Shown here: in pieces, positions 35,841 through 47,984 of the stretch
Layout of the letters: each line of letters begins with the position of its first letter
How positions within the stretch are numbered: the stretch's first letter is position 1
Origin: Kingdonia uniflora
Lineage: Eukaryota > Streptophyta > Magnoliopsida > Ranunculales > Circaeasteraceae
DNA length: 64,000 nucleotides
Direction of reading: 5' to 3'
Assembly: GCA_014058105.1 (NCBI GenBank)
Contig: JACGCM010001329.1
Coordinates: 1,054,001-1,118,000, forward strand
The notes under the pieces: model-generated
What the model was told of the DNA's origin: nothing
Database searches by the model: none
The model's input: the letters and a program-made list of their open reading frames with translations, nothing else
Made by a program: the position numbers and the translations under genes

Positions 35841-35919
35841 CCCGACAATATGTACACAGTCAATCCTACCTACTATTATTTTCCCACTTGAATATGGTGT
35901 GCTTCCATCTACAGGTAAC

Positions 35920-38900
35920 ACAATGAAAGAGAAACTGCCTCCAATAGCTTCCAATAGAAGAAAAAAAGAGTTGGGCAGAACAGACCCAGAATACCCAGAC
36001 ATTGAAAATCCAAACAGAAGGTCGATAAAGAGAATAGTAGTCCCTCCAAATACTGTTGAACACATACCAAATTTTGAAACTACGGATGAGGGTGTTTTAT
36101 CGTCAACACAGTAGAGCTGATACAATGGATGAAAGTGATAATATAGATAAAGACATGGTTAATGAAGATTGTCAGGAACAGGATATTGAAGATGGTGACA
36201 AGCCTCAAGTAAGTTTGGGTTCTAAAATTTAGGGTAAGTCTGCCCAAGCTGCTTTGGGAGCTCAACCAACAGTCGGTGAATGTCGGAAGGACCCGATTCT
36301 GAGGTTAATATTTTTAATAATGACGCTGATGAGGGTAATTGTCAACGTAGTGATGGGGGTAATTGTGAAGGTGAGGGGGCTACAAACAACAAAGATGTAT
36401 GACCTATTGATAATAGTTTGCTCAGGAGTTTCAAGTTCCATAGAGGGAGGTCGATCTCACTAGGGCAAGTATACTATTTATTATTGTTCCCATTATTGTT
36501 TGTTACAGTTTAAAAATTTAAATAGTTACTTTTTCTTTGTTAATCACATTTTTGTGACATAATCAATGTTATTATTCAGGGAAAGTCATGCTTTCGTGTT
36601 CATCATCAGCCGTCAATGTGAGATCTTACAAGGGAACCACAAATGGTCCAAGAATTGGTTAAGTTGAAGGGTTTTGATAGAATTAGGGCTATATCGTATG
36701 ACTATTATAACTCGATGGTGATGCCACGGTAATTGGTGGCACTTGGGGATTCCTCGCCATTGTCGATGTTTTTTAGAAGATTCTTTTGCTAGATCTTGTT
36801 GACTTCAAAACTATGAAAGCTGGTGATAAAGGGATTTTTTTTGTCACTGTCTAAACTAAGAGAACATTTTGCATACAAATTGGAGAAGGTTATCAGTGAT
36901 GGTACTACTACAGCAGCTAAGAAGAATGGGTTAACAGTCATTTTTGTTGCTTGTGCGTACATGTTATATATACTCGGTTCATTTTTATTTCCTAGTAAAA
37001 AGGGCATTGATGTCAGCGCGCGGTATCTTAACTTGTTTGCCAATGACAAAGCGACAAAGAAGTGGTCATGGGGATCAACAGTTCTTGTACACATGTATCA
37101 CAATATCGGTGCAACATCTCGAGATGATGGGAGACAATTTGCATGTTGTACCACGTTACTCGAGGTAATTCCCATACTCCTTTACTACTGTTGTATATAT
37201 ATAGTAGTTATTCATGTAGTTTTTAGATATTAACAACCACTTGGATAACTTATTTCCAGATATGAACTGGCTCTTCGATAAGCAGTTTCTGATTGAATGT
37301 ATGAGATGGTACTATTATAGGATCTTAGTCTGCACAATTATTGACATATGTATGAACCAGTTTACTAATTTAATTTTGTTTATCAATATACATGTAGTCG
37401 TGAATCTTTGCGCATTTCCTAAAGCTTTCTGGGATACCGAAGGAGCTACATTCAGATAACAACGAGCACTGTACTTATTAGAAATGGGGTAGATCTGTTA
37501 CAGATAGAAACGGTGATCCGGCTTTACTAAAGTTCATGGAAGCATTGGACAATTACAAAGTCGAGGATACAAGTTGATTAGATGCCTTCCCCATCTTTAT
37601 TTGGTGTTTGTACAGTTTTTTCTTTAGATCTCTTTCTTGTCTCTTTTGCTCTTCTTAACATAATCTAGTTGGCTCATTTTTTGCATAGGTTGTATGGGAC
37701 CCATATAGAGATAAAAGGGATACTGCACATGCGTTCAAGGATATCACCTATTTCTATGGGGCGCTAGCAAGTCTAGATAATGTTCAGCCCTACTACTCAA
37801 ATAGGGTTGTGCAATAGTTCTCTCGAATTCAAGGCATCCCCACAAAGTCAAGATGTCCAGATGTGTGTAACCTATAGATCTCAAAAGATCCAAGAAAATA
37901 TATATAACCCTAAGTATGAGTGGGTTGATTGATTGTCTTGGAAGAAGTGGAAAGAATGGGTATTGAAGAAGGATGAAAAGGGGCAGAGGGTACGAGAATC
38001 TGTCCCATTACTATTGACTTGGTTGTAGATGATGATGTTAGGTTATCTGGGATTCATCAGCGGATGGAAGCCTGTGTCAATGAGGAGGGTAACATACTCG
38101 TAGACCAATGTCAAGATAATGGCGAAAAATATAATGCACCAGTTAGTAAATCTTATGACAATTTTATTAACTTATTTGCCTTATAGAAGCCAACAAAATT
38201 ATTCTCTAATATTCTGTTCCTTCTATGCCCTACTTTTGTAGCTCAATGTCCATGTCAATCTATCTCCAAATGGGCATAATTTCATACAAGCACGAGGCGA
38301 ATCTGACAGGTTGGATCAGCAAATATCCTTCTTAAATGGTGAACTTTAAAAGCTAAAGAAAGACAAAGATAAAGAGTCTGAAGCCACCATAAAGCTAGCA
38401 GAGGCCCTAAAAGAGAAGGTCAGTTATACTTGCCATGATGCGTATTGTTCACTATCTGTAACTTTATATAATAGGACCGCTTATATAATTGTTTGATATG
38501 AGAGACAATTATCTTTTTAGACAGTATAACATTATTATCGGATAGGTCCCCATAATCGATAATAATCTAGTAAGACATGCTAGGAAATTATCAAATTTAC
38601 AGTGAGTTGACAATTTAGAGCTTATTTTGGATTGAAGTTCACATGTTCAGTTTAAATTGGGTTCTAGAATAACTATTTTATCTTATCTTAACCTCAGACA
38701 AGTTAATGTAATTTGCTGAGAGAAATCTTTGATCAAATGAGGGAGGAGATACAACTGAAATGTATACTTGACGAACAATGTGCAATAGCGTACGCAGATC
38801 TACTGAGGCAGTTAGATGTGAAGGTAAGATCTTAGGAAAATGTTATTATCCCCCCCCCCCCCATTATTTGTTTTATTCCAAACCCTGATGGTCATAATAC

Positions 38901-41347
38901 AAATTTTGATTGTAGATATGGGAGTGCAAGAATTTACAAGAAAAAAAATATAATTTTAGGGGCAGAGCTAAGGTAAAGATCTGGCCTTGAAGACTGTAAT
39001 GAGAATTTATCTATTGAGTTGAATAAGAATGTAATGCTGTGTGTAGATGTTAATAACCCCCAATTACTCATTCATGGATGTGGTGTATTTATTTTGCAAA
39101 TGTGTATAGTCTAAAGAGAAGGATAAACTAAAAGAGATCAACGTCCTTTTGATATAACAGTTGGACATTCAATCAACTTCTACCAGCTACACCTGTGAGT
39201 TTACAAAACCTTCTATTGGATTGTGGCTGCATTATTTGTAACTCTGGTAACATTGTTCTTGTGCTACATATTTTAAACAGTTTGTTATCATCCCATTACA
39301 TCACCCTAAGCCAGGCCTAAACCTTAAACAGAAGTATGATGATGTATTGTCTGCATATGATGAAGTTAAGAAGAAGTTGACTGCAAAAGAAAATTTTGTA
39401 AGTCATTCAAAATGAATAAAATTAGTTGTAGTTAGTGAAGGGTTGTTTGTGTTTGATTATCGAACCATGGAATATCTTTTCATTTGGGTTTTATAGTAGT
39501 GACTTTATTTGAGTTTAATAATGTGCATGACTTTATTTTGTTTGTAAATTAGATGTTGTATTCAATTTGGAGTCCATGTTCAATACGGGGGAATGGTTAT
39601 GGTACAGATGAATTTCCATTTGGTATTGTCGGTTAACTCTTTTAATTGACAATTATAACTAAACTAATTGTCGATTTAGTACCCTCCCGACAATTAGTTT
39701 TGCTTACAGAGCACAGTATTGTCGAGGGATGCAGTAGTCGACAATAAATGACACTCATATCACCATTAACTGAACTGGATATATATAACTCATCTCCTTT
39801 ATGTCTTTGGAACAGATACTAAACTGGACATCCATCTCGTAAGCCCCCCCACCCCCATATTAATTTCATGGAATAAAATTAGTTGTAGTTAGTGAAGGGT
39901 TGTTTGTGTTTGATTATCGAACCATGGAATATCATTTAATTTGGGTTTTATAGTAGTAACTTTATTTAAGTTTAATAATGTGTATGACTTTATTTTTTTT
40001 GTAAATTAGATGTTGTATTCAATTTGGAGTCCCTGTTCAATATGGTGGAATGGTTATGGTACAAATGAATGTCCATTTGCTATTGTCGGTTAACTCCTTT
40101 AATCGACAATTATAACTAAACTAATTATCGATTTAGTACCCTCCCGACAATTAGTTTTGCTTACAGAGCACAATATTATTGGGGGATGCAGTAATTGACA
40201 ATAAATGGTAGTCATATCACCATTAACTGAACTGGATATATATAGCTCGTCTCCTTTATGTCTTTGGAACAAATACTGAACTGGACATCCATCTCGTAAG
40301 CCTCCCCCATATTAATTTCATGGAATGCTTATTTCACTATTTATCCTAATCTTGAAGTTTTTTTTTCAGCGTAAGGAGTTACTTAATGTTGAAAAGATGA
40401 AGAAAACTTTGGAAGCAGATAACAATGAATGGGTATGACCTATTCCTAACTCTTGTACCTATGTCACCCCATGTCATTATTGATAAACTTTCTTGATGCA
40501 CTTATTTATAAGGCTGTGATATCTAGTTATTGTTATTGCAGGAGGTTTGGCATCAGTCATTGTAGAAGACACTCGCGAATGAAGGGATGGAAGACATGGG
40601 GGACCCAATCTTTGAAGAATTTTTTGACCAGAACGAAAGATTATTCACAATAGCACAGCAGGGGCCCAAGAAAAATTATCATGAAGACTTGATCTCCACG
40701 GGGCTAACTCTTAAAAATGTCATCATTGCTAGGAGAGAGCTGAAAATGTCATCATTGATAGGAGGGAGAATATGTCTAAAAAGAAGAAGTTATAAGAAGT
40801 TTTATTCTAACCGTGGGCAAACTATCTTCTAGATGTTTGTGGCGTCGACGTGGATGATAACAATTCTTGTTTTAGGGTTCTGGCAACGATTCAACATAGA
40901 TTCCAGGATGTAATAAAAATGTTGAAGTCCTTCACCACTAAAGACCCCGTATTTTGGAAGAGTGTCTCCACTCAGACATTAGTTGTACGATTCAGTCTAG
41001 CCGGTGAGAAGGTGTATGAATCTTTGTTGTGGGCATTTTTATTTGGTCATTAGTATGTTGAGTATAGGCATATGGGGCATTTACTATCCACTTGCTATGA
41101 GAAGGTTGTGGTCTTCATTAGCCACACTGAAGCTTATACAGTCTTACCCCTTTTTTGGGCAAAGAAGAAAATCTCATTGTCGATAGAGGAGAGGTTCCAG
41201 AACCTTCTTATGGATACTAGTAAGTACTGGTGGTTTGGTTTGGGGATGGACAAACACTATGTTCGTTTGTTTCCAAGGTTTGATGCACCAATTCTTCCAG
41301 TTTCCACTATTTTCTTCGATCATGCAAAATTAGATATTCTTATGTGA
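35920..41347 (+). pseudogene. Transposon-type gene with plant mobile domain (PMD), degenerate, multi-exon
   Basis: The PMD core is readable at 36823-37167: VIFVACAYMLYILGSFLFPS, then ARYLNLFANDK and HMYHNIGATSRDDGRQF, ending before a GTAATT donor. The C-terminal PMD block lies at about 37690-37820: VVWDPYRDKRDTAHAFKDI, YFYGALASLDNVQPYYSNR. PMD occurs in DNA transposons, retrotransposons and the host MAIN/MAIL proteins. Downstream, short exons with Lys/Glu-rich sequence (38250-40440) look like a coiled coil. A last block at 40850-41347 (EAYTVLPLFWAKK, HYVRLFPRFDAPI) is unassigned. Stops in the PMD (for example within NRVVQ/FSRIQ) show it is dead. The flanking CGACAAT-type repeats suggest a DNA transposon, but no terminal inverted repeat was found. 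Confidence 0.6.
39414..40328. repeat. 457-bp tandem duplication within the PMD region
   Basis: gaataaaattagttgtagtt begins copies at 39414 and 39871. Both copies run through a block with three ATTGTCG/CGACAAT words to ...catattaatttcatggaat. They differ by a few percent. Confidence 0.88.
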
Positions 41348-41689
41348 GGACCTTTAAGGCATTACTGAGAGACCACAAAGTGAAGGGCTATCAATTGAAT
41401 GACTTGATCGCTGTTTGTTTGTGACGGTACTCTTATCCTTTCATTTTTGGATAACCATTGTAGGCCCCTGTATGTATAGGGTTATAACTTCTTAAGATAT
41501 ATGTTTCTCAGGTGGCCCTTGTTGATTTATTTTTTGTCGACAAGTGTTTGTATATCTCATTTTTTGTAGTATACATAGGTATATTGGCTCACTATTATAT
41601 ATGAATCTCAATTATGACTGTTGAATTCCAGTAATATTGCATGTGTAGAATATTTTAGCAGTGCTTCAACGATTATTTGCATGCTGTTA

Positions 41690-41900
41690 TCTTCAGGTGA
41701 GAGTTAACTTGTCGATAATCTACAATATATTATATATTTTTGTTGTGCAATGGATTTATGTTAGCTGTCATTGTTGATGATCGACAATATAGTTAAATTA
41801 TTGTCGGACAAATGCAGCCAACTGACAATTTACTACTACATATCCGACAATTTACCACCATAATAAAATACTGTATGTGTTACATTGTCAGTATCGTTGA
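41690..41900. repeat. Right-hand cluster of ATTGTCG/CGACAAT words
   Basis: Words tgatcgacaat, attgtcgga, actgacaattta and tccgacaattta lie within 200 bp, mirroring the left cluster at 35528-35840. They probably mark the other subterminal region of the same transposon. Confidence 0.55.
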
Positions 41901-42400
41901 GGAATCTCCAAATTTAGAGAGGGAATATAAAGTACAATACATTGCTACTATCCTATTTTCACACACAAATTCCAAATACAAAGCAAACTAAAAGTTGAAA
42001 CAACACAAGAGTCCCTTTTCAACATTAATAATGAAATAAAGATTTATTATAAAAAGGAATTCGGAATGCAAGGCAAGTCCTTCTGTTTTCCTAAATGTCA
42101 TGGTTGTCAAGATTTTCTTGCAACGGCTGAGCAAAATCCCCATTAGCATCTCCTACATGAAATTCATTCTGATTATAAATACAGAATAAATACATGGTAA
42201 ACACATTATAGAGTAATCATGGAATATGACGTTTATGTGGAGTGTCAAATATGTACTTGATTCCACTATCTTCGTTTTGAGAAGTGGGCATGACCGTTTG
42301 TCATGGTTGTCAAGTACTTCATAACTTCTGCATGTTCTCTTCTTCTTCTTCTTCTTCTTCTTCTTCTTCTTCTTCTTCTTCTTCTTCATAATAGCCTTTT
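41901..42400. other. Sequence between the PMD region and the FRS 3' end
   Basis: Non-coding. Contains a (CTT)n microsatellite at about 42336-42387. The 3' untranslated region of the FRS gene would lie here. Confidence 0.5.
42336..42387. repeat. (CTT)n microsatellite
   Basis: About 17 units of ctt in a row, just past the stop of the FRS pseudogene. Confidence 0.95.
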
Positions 42401-42742
42401 TCATCCCCCCTTCTTAAGATCAGTCTTCGCTCGTCCTTTGGTTTGAACCACGAAAGAGTTTAAAATGATAGTTCCTGATATCCTATAATCTGGTAAAGAA
42501 GTTGAGATGTCTGGTTGCAATGTATCTATCTGTGTTAAAGACTTATCCCAGTGGTCAAGGTAAGACTCTATCTCGTCTAGCTTCAAAACCACAAAATTAA
42601 AACTTTCTTTAATCTTCGAGGCCCTTTTGAATAACTTTGATGCACAAAGGGATAGATGGCTATGCCGTAAGGGATGTCATAAGTTCTTTGCTGTCAAGTG
42701 AGTCTCATCATACGACCTTGAGAACTTGCTTGCACCAATCTT
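42401..42742 (-). pseudogene. C-terminal fragment of the FAR1-related (FRS) gene, beyond the element C insertion
   Basis: On the - strand this piece resumes the SWIM-domain frame of the larger FRS block across element C: ...DAFITIRC then KIGASKFSRSYDETHL. It ends with SFVVQTKGRAKTDLKKGG and a stop, like the (V)-x-T-K-G-R-P-K tail common in FRS proteins. An in-frame TGA after AKNL shows further decay. The join is precise if one copy of the AATCT target duplication is removed. Confidence 0.75.
42738..42742. repeat. Target-site duplication of element C, left copy (AATCT)
   Basis: AATCT directly before TGTAGGGG. The right copy is at 55937-55941, directly after CCCCTATA. Confidence 0.85.
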
Positions 42743-43476
42743 GTAGGGGCCTAACTTCTTTCTGAGGGGAAGTCGACTCTTACAACACGGGGTTAATCTT
42801 CAATCAAAAGGAATGCAAGTAAATAATTTAAAGTATATGCAATCTATAGACAAATTACTTGCGTAGAGGCTCGAATGTGACTCTCTACGACCTCTGATGA
42901 GGATTTTTAAGTATGCTGTTATTACTAATGAGTAATCGAAGGTTCGAGTACTGGGCTTTACAGGGTGGTCGAAGGTAAACTACAAAGGGGCTGGAGAGGA
43001 TTTTTCTAACCTTTTCTTGGTTCCCCATCTCTCCTATTTATAGAACATAGAAAGAGCTGAGTCACCAAGGTTAGGCCAAATTACAAGGCTACTATCCGGA
43101 TATCCCGGCGGGGGTATGAGCGCTGGACATGTTTGCACTGTTACTATAACAGTTGTTGAAGATGTCTATGTACTTTGGTACTGTGGCAGTGGTTGGGCCT
43201 GTCACTATAGCTGCAAGGACTAACCACTGCGCCGTCTTGTCTGATGAGCTGGCTGCCTGTCCTATCATATTTTGACCATGTGCAAATATGGTCGAATGGT
43301 TTCCGCTGCGATGTGTGTAGATCGTCCTCGAGGCTTGTTAGAGTCAAAGCTTTGTCTTCAGGGGATCTCTGGAGGACTTGTTTTAAGGATTGAATGGGCT
43401 TCGATATATTCGGGTAGGCTGCGAAGTAGCCTTCGAGTATCTGAGTGGGGTCGAAGGTTGCGAGTAGGCTACTACA
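42743..43476 (-). repeat. Left LTR of element C (inverted relative to the right LTR)
   Basis: On the + strand it runs TGTAGGGG ... GGCTACTACA (734 bp), the reverse complement of the right LTR (55200-55936). Its outer end is the U5 end. A related solo LTR is at 59313-60050. Just inside lies ttTGCCCCCTCTCAACG, the complement of the polypurine tract. Confidence 0.88.
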
Positions 43477-43490
43477 TTTGCCCCCTCTCA
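43477..43490 (-). promoter_or_regulatory. Polypurine tract of the left arm (inverted)
   Basis: On the - strand gagagggggcaaa lies next to the LTR's U3 end, the same relation as on the right side at 55188-55199. Confidence 0.65.
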
Positions 43491-43641
43491 ACGAGGGTCT
43501 TAAGGCCTGGTGGTGAGGCATTCGCTGAGAAAATTGTTTGGCCCTAGAATTCGAGTGGTTTGACTGTTGGTTTTCGGGTAAGTAATAAAATAGGGTAATT
43601 AAGAAGTATTGGTGGTCATAGGGCAATAAATGAAATGAGGC

Positions 43642-43649
43642 TATAAGTA
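43642..43649 (+). promoter_or_regulatory. TATA box of AG1, left arm of element C
   Basis: TATAAGTA, 81 bp before the AG1 ATG at 43730. Confidence 0.45.
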
Positions 43650-43729
43650 TGGGTTATTGGGTAGGGATACTGTGCAGCCTTCTTATTTCCCATTCTTCAC
43701 TCTTTCCTCTACAAAATTTTGAAAACTCT

Positions 43730-44068
43730 ATGGATACCACGCCCAACACGCGATATTAGAAGAGGATGGGGTTCGCCCGAGACCGTCGCGTAGGGTGGAA
43801 GACTAGTGAACTGCATATAAAGTTCTTTGGGCATCATGATCTGGACTGGGACATGCCCAAACTGGTAGAGGTAGAGGTTGGAGTGCTCATCAACGGGGAG
43901 CCTTTTGCCTATCTTTGGGACCGACTGAAGTACGACTTTACTACTGCAGAGTAGCGTTATCTCTTTCTGTCGGCTTTGGCCGAATGTCTTGTTTGTGCGG
44001 AAGAGGAGATGGAGGAGAAAAGTACGGTGAGTGGAGCTGGGCCTTCTGGAAGTAGGGCTACTATTTGA
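43730..44068 (+). pseudogene. Small antisense protein AG1, left arm of element C
   Basis: ATG at 43730 (MDTTPNTRY) opens a 112-codon frame with two TAG stops, one where the right arm has a CAG codon and one after DFTTAE. Content: GFARDRR, HIKFFGHHDLDWDMP, EVGVLINGEPFAYLWDRLKYD, RYLFLSALAECLVCAEEEME. The right-arm copy at 54608-54946 is the same length but has a different stop (TGG to TAG after YAYL). AG1 of B and E are distant homologues. Function unknown. Confidence 0.62.
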
Positions 44069-44559
44069 GGTGGTGATGATTGGTCTTTCTGTATTATGAG
44101 GTTTTACGTAAAGGTTTTTATTTGTTTTCGAAATTTTGTTGCTTTTTAAATTAGATAATGGAATGGAAGCATTATTTTCTGAAACTTTGTGTGACTATGT
44201 CTAGTTGATGTTATAGATGAATACTCTCATAGGCGCGCTTAGCATATGCATGTCATCGAATTGTTAATAGTGGGTAAAAAATGGTATCGAAGCATAATGG
44301 TATGATCGAAGGTTATAGACTTTGTTATTGGTTAAAACTTGGTACAAGGAATTGGGGTCGAAGTGTGAAGATGGTCGAACGTTCGATGCTGGAGGTTTGC
44401 TCAACGATAAGTCCTCGGGAATGAGGTTTAAATTTAGGTACTGATGAATCAGTTACGTCTAGGAAGCTGGAAAGTCATGACTGTTAAATTTTTAAGGTGG
44501 GAATTGAAGGTAGCAATTAAGTCGGCTTGGGGGAGGGAAAGTTGAAATCGTTCTTCAAG

Positions 44560-44567
44560 TATAAAAG
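44560..44567 (+). promoter_or_regulatory. TATA box of AG2, left arm of element C
   Basis: TATAAAAG, 74 bp before the ATG at 44641. This promoter segment is missing from the right arm. Confidence 0.5.
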
Positions 44568-44640
44568 GAACTATGGTGGAGGGGATTTCTCATCATTCTG
44601 CATTCTGTCTTCATCTTTCTTCTTATTTGCTCGGATCAGA

Positions 44641-44860
44641 ATGACAGCATATTCCCCCACACAAGAGAACCAGGCGATAGTGAGAATCAGGCAAATACAG
44701 GAGAAGAAGTTGGAGCTACAACGGAGGTTTGGGATTAATCAGGATATTGATGCGAAAATACCGAACCTCTTTGAAGTAGAACCCGGGGCACCCATTGCCG
44801 GTATGTCTTTTGCATACTGGTGGGGAATTCTTCAGATGATGGATCCATTTCTGGGGCACC
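44641..44860 (+). pseudogene. Small antisense protein AG2, left arm of element C, cut at the internal junction
   Basis: ATG at 44641 (MTAYSPTQENQ) leads through QEKKLELQRRFGINQDIDAK, LFEVEPGAPIAGMSFAYWWG to MMDPFLG. After about 44857 homology to the right arm stops and gag sequence begins. The RRFG...D-D-A and FAYWW pattern resembles AG1 (KFFG...DLDWD, FAYLW), so AG1 and AG2 look like ancient duplicates. The E element has a likely AG2 at 60491. Confidence 0.55.
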
Positions 44861-45883
44861 CTCAAAGAGATGCTCTCAAAAGTCAACGGTTATATTGACC
44901 TCGAACGCCTCCGCGAGTCACATAAATCGAGCAATCCTTCGACCCCAGCTATCAACAAACCTCGACAAAACCCACCTGCTACTCCAACAACCCTGATCAC
45001 TCCCGTCTCACAGGTGACGGAGAGCCGCAAATGCCCTAACACCGACAGCAGTGCTGAAGCTCACAAGAAGCGACCGAGGCCAGTTTTACCGACACTCACC
45101 GCCCCTTTCAGTACCCTTCTACCACATATACATGCAGACCCTATCTGGCGCATCCCTTTCCCTATCGAAGTGAGACCAGGCAAACCTTATTGCGCCAATC
45201 ACATATGTAACTGTCATCATACCAATAATTGTTTCGCCCTCCAGCGCTCTCTCGAACTCATCCTCAAAGAAGGTCGTCTACACCAATATATTGTCAGCCT
45301 TCCCAGCTACCTTGACGGGTCTTACCTCCAACCTCAATCCACCCCTACTGCTGACCCGGCCATGGTACATATCTACAGATTATGCTTTATCGATGTCAAC
45401 AACATAGACAGCGGTTGTTCCAAAAGTAAATGTAAGTGCGTCGAAGAATGTTGCAAACTCACCTATCCGGAGAAACTTCTTACCCTCCTGCCAAAATCAA
45501 GCCCTCACCCTCGATTCGAAGGCATTTCATTCATCAAATGTGATACATCTCACGTCCCTTTTCTCCATTCCAATTCCCTAGTCATTATTATTAAGATCAA
45601 GAACCTCATCCTTCACACAATGCTCTTAGACACAGGGAGCGTAGCTGATGTCCTTTTTCTCCCAACTTTCAAAACCATGAAGAAAAATGACTTCATAATT
45701 GCTGCCAATGTCGAATTGAAGGGCTTCAATGGGGCCACAGAGGTCGATGTTGGCCGAATTAATCTACCAGTTACCACAAGCCCCATTACACTACAAACCA
45801 GCTTTCTGTCATTGATAAGAAGTCAGAATACCTCGGTATCCTCAGGCGTGACTGGCTCCACGCCATGCATGCCATACCTTTGA
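44857..45883 (+). pseudogene. Gag C-terminus, zinc knuckle-like segment and protease of element C
   Basis: The frame starts in gag at TLKEMLSKVNGYIDLERL, matching B's gag end (TLEEMMEKVNNFIDLERL); the gag domain before it is absent. It continues through a basic linker (KKRPRP), YCANHICNCHHTNNC, and the retropepsin site MLLDTGSVADVLF. An open stretch of 337 codons runs to 45883, where a frameshift enters the protease C-terminus. Without the gag domain no particle could be made. Confidence 0.8.
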
Positions 45884-46040
45884 CCTACCACCAGACCCTC
45901 GTTTTACCACTCCCGAAGGTACTTGGAACTTGAAAGGCTCCCAGCGCCTCGCCCGTTCATGCGAGCACCCAGAGATCGATCAGACCCATAAACTCGTAAG
46001 CCGGCCATAGAAATCACTGTATCTTTCTATCCCTACACCT

Positions 46041-46760
46041 TTGACAGATACCACCTCACCCATCGAACCCACCATTTATATCGAACTCGGCGGTCCTGGT
46101 CGAGCTACATTCATTGGAACTTTTCTAGATAAGGCAGAATGCTTCGAGCTTACAGACTTCCTTCGAACAAACAAATATGTCTTTGTATGGACATTCCAGG
46201 AGATACCCGGTGTCGACCCCATCTTGGCGTGCCATTGCCTCAACCTCATTCCCTATTCCTCAACAATAAAACAGAAGAAGCATAACCTGGCACCGCGACT
46301 CTGAGAAGTAGTGAACCTTGAAGTGGACAAGCTCATAGCCGCAGGGTTTATCAGAGAAGTGAAGTACGCTGACTTGATATCAAACATTATGGCAGTTCCC
46401 AAGATGAACGACAAGATAAGAATCTGCGTCGACTTCACAGACCTCAAAAAACACACACCAAAGGGCAGCTTCCCCCTCCCGATCATCTCAATACTCCTCG
46501 ACGCTACTGCTGGATATGAGCGACTATCCATGATGGACGCAGCTTCGGGTTACAATCAGGTACCCCTACTCCCTGAAGATCATCTTAAAACTTCATTTAT
46601 CACTGAACAAGGCCTTTACTGTTTCAATGTTATGGCCTTCGGCCTTCAAAATATGGGAGCCACTTACCAACGCCTTGTCACAATCATGTTTAAACCCTTG
46701 CTTGGCAAGTCGGTCGAGGTTTACGTCGATGACATGTTATGCAAGAGCCTCAAGAAATAG
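46041..46760 (+). pseudogene. Reverse transcriptase of element C
   Basis: Motifs: FIREVKYADLISNIMAVPK, ICVDFTDLKKHTPKGSF, MMDAASGYNQVPLLPED, VMAFGLQNMGATYQRL and catalytic VYVDDML. A TGA at 46302-46304 splits the N-terminal part from the core, and TAG at 46758 precedes the connection. The copy is more diverged from A/B than those are from each other. Confidence 0.85.
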
Positions 46761-46811
46761 ACCCATATCCAAGACCTAGCCAAAGTATTCTCAATACTTC
46801 GTACATATAAC

Positions 46812-47456
46812 ATGAAATTCAGCTCAAAAAAATGTCAATTTGGCATTTTGTTTGGTAAATTTTTGGGCTACCTTATCAGTAAACGAGGTATCAAGATTGA
46901 CCCCACCCATATTCGAGCCCTCATCGATATGCCTTCGCCCCGAACCAAAAAAGATGTTCAAAAAGTGGCTGGTAAAATAGCAGTCCTCAACCGTTTCATT
47001 TCTAAATCCTCAGATAGATGTGCTTGGTTGTTTTCCCTCTTACGCGACCAAGGCGTCTGCAAAGTTTAAAAGAAAAACAACCCTGAAATCAACTGGACAC
47101 CCGAGTGTGAACAAACCTTCCTCAAACTCAAAAATTATCTTGGCCGACCACTCATTATAAGCAGACCTATCGAAGGCAAAACACTCTCTTTGTACCTTGC
47201 TGTCATAGACACTTTTGTCAGTTCAGTGCTTATTCGACTCGACTCAAACGTCGAAAAGCCCATATATTTTATTAACAAAACCCTGACACTTGTAGAAACT
47301 CGATATTCGAAACTTAAGCGTTTGTTCCTTACCCTTATCTATTCAGCCTGCAAACTCAAACCATATTTTTTAGCCCACCCCATCTGTGTTATAACAAGTT
47401 ACCCCCTTCGAGAAGTACTCAGCAAAAATGAGAAATCCAGACGAGTACAACAGTGA
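46812..47456 (+). pseudogene. RT thumb/connection and retroviral-type RNase H of element C
   Basis: Blocks 46812-47069 and 47190-47456: FLGYLISKRGIKIDPTHIRA, MPSPRTKKDVQKVAGKIAVL, FISKSSDRCAWLF, then YLAVIDTFVSSVLIRLD and FINKTLTLVETRYSKL. A TAA at 47067-47069 and a TGA near 47454 interrupt the frame. Confidence 0.8.
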
Positions 47457-47459
47457 TCT

Positions 47460-47945
47460 GCGTACCTTGACGAACATGACATTATAGTCGAGAAACAAAT
47501 ATCTCAGAAAGGCCAAGCAGTAGCAGACTTCCTCGCCGACTTCCCGGTCAAAGATGTCGATTGGGAAGAACATGAAGATGACTTAACAGAGGACCAACCC
47601 GAAGCAACAGATCCCTGGAACCCCAATACTGGCTGGTGTTTATTCACAGATGGATCCGTTGAACCTAATGGCTCAAAAATTGGTATTGTCTTGGTCGCAC
47701 CCACTAATGATCAAATAGAGAAAGCCCTCAAACTTACCTTCGAATGTTCCAATAACGAAGCAGAGTACGACACCTTGATCCATGGCCTCGACCTCGCTCT
47801 CAACCTCGGCATTCCCAAACTTACCATTTTCACAGATTCCCAACTTATTTAAGGACATTACATAGGAGAAAATCAAGCTCATGGTCGCATGGCTGACTAT
47901 GCTCTTTTCGTTAGACAGCGCATGGATCGTTTTCCTTAAAAATCT
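47460..47945 (+). pseudogene. Archaeal-type RNase H of element C
   Basis: LFTDGSVEPNGSKIGIVLVA, CSNNEAEYDTLIHGLDLAL and IFTDSQLI mark the second RNase H of Tat elements; a stop (TAA at about 47850) follows. The N of TNNxAEY is kept, T is S. Acidic linker (about 47560-47610) precedes it as in A and B. Confidence 0.75.
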
Positions 47946-47984
47946 ACTATCACTCATTATCCTCAAGGAGAAAACCAACATGCA

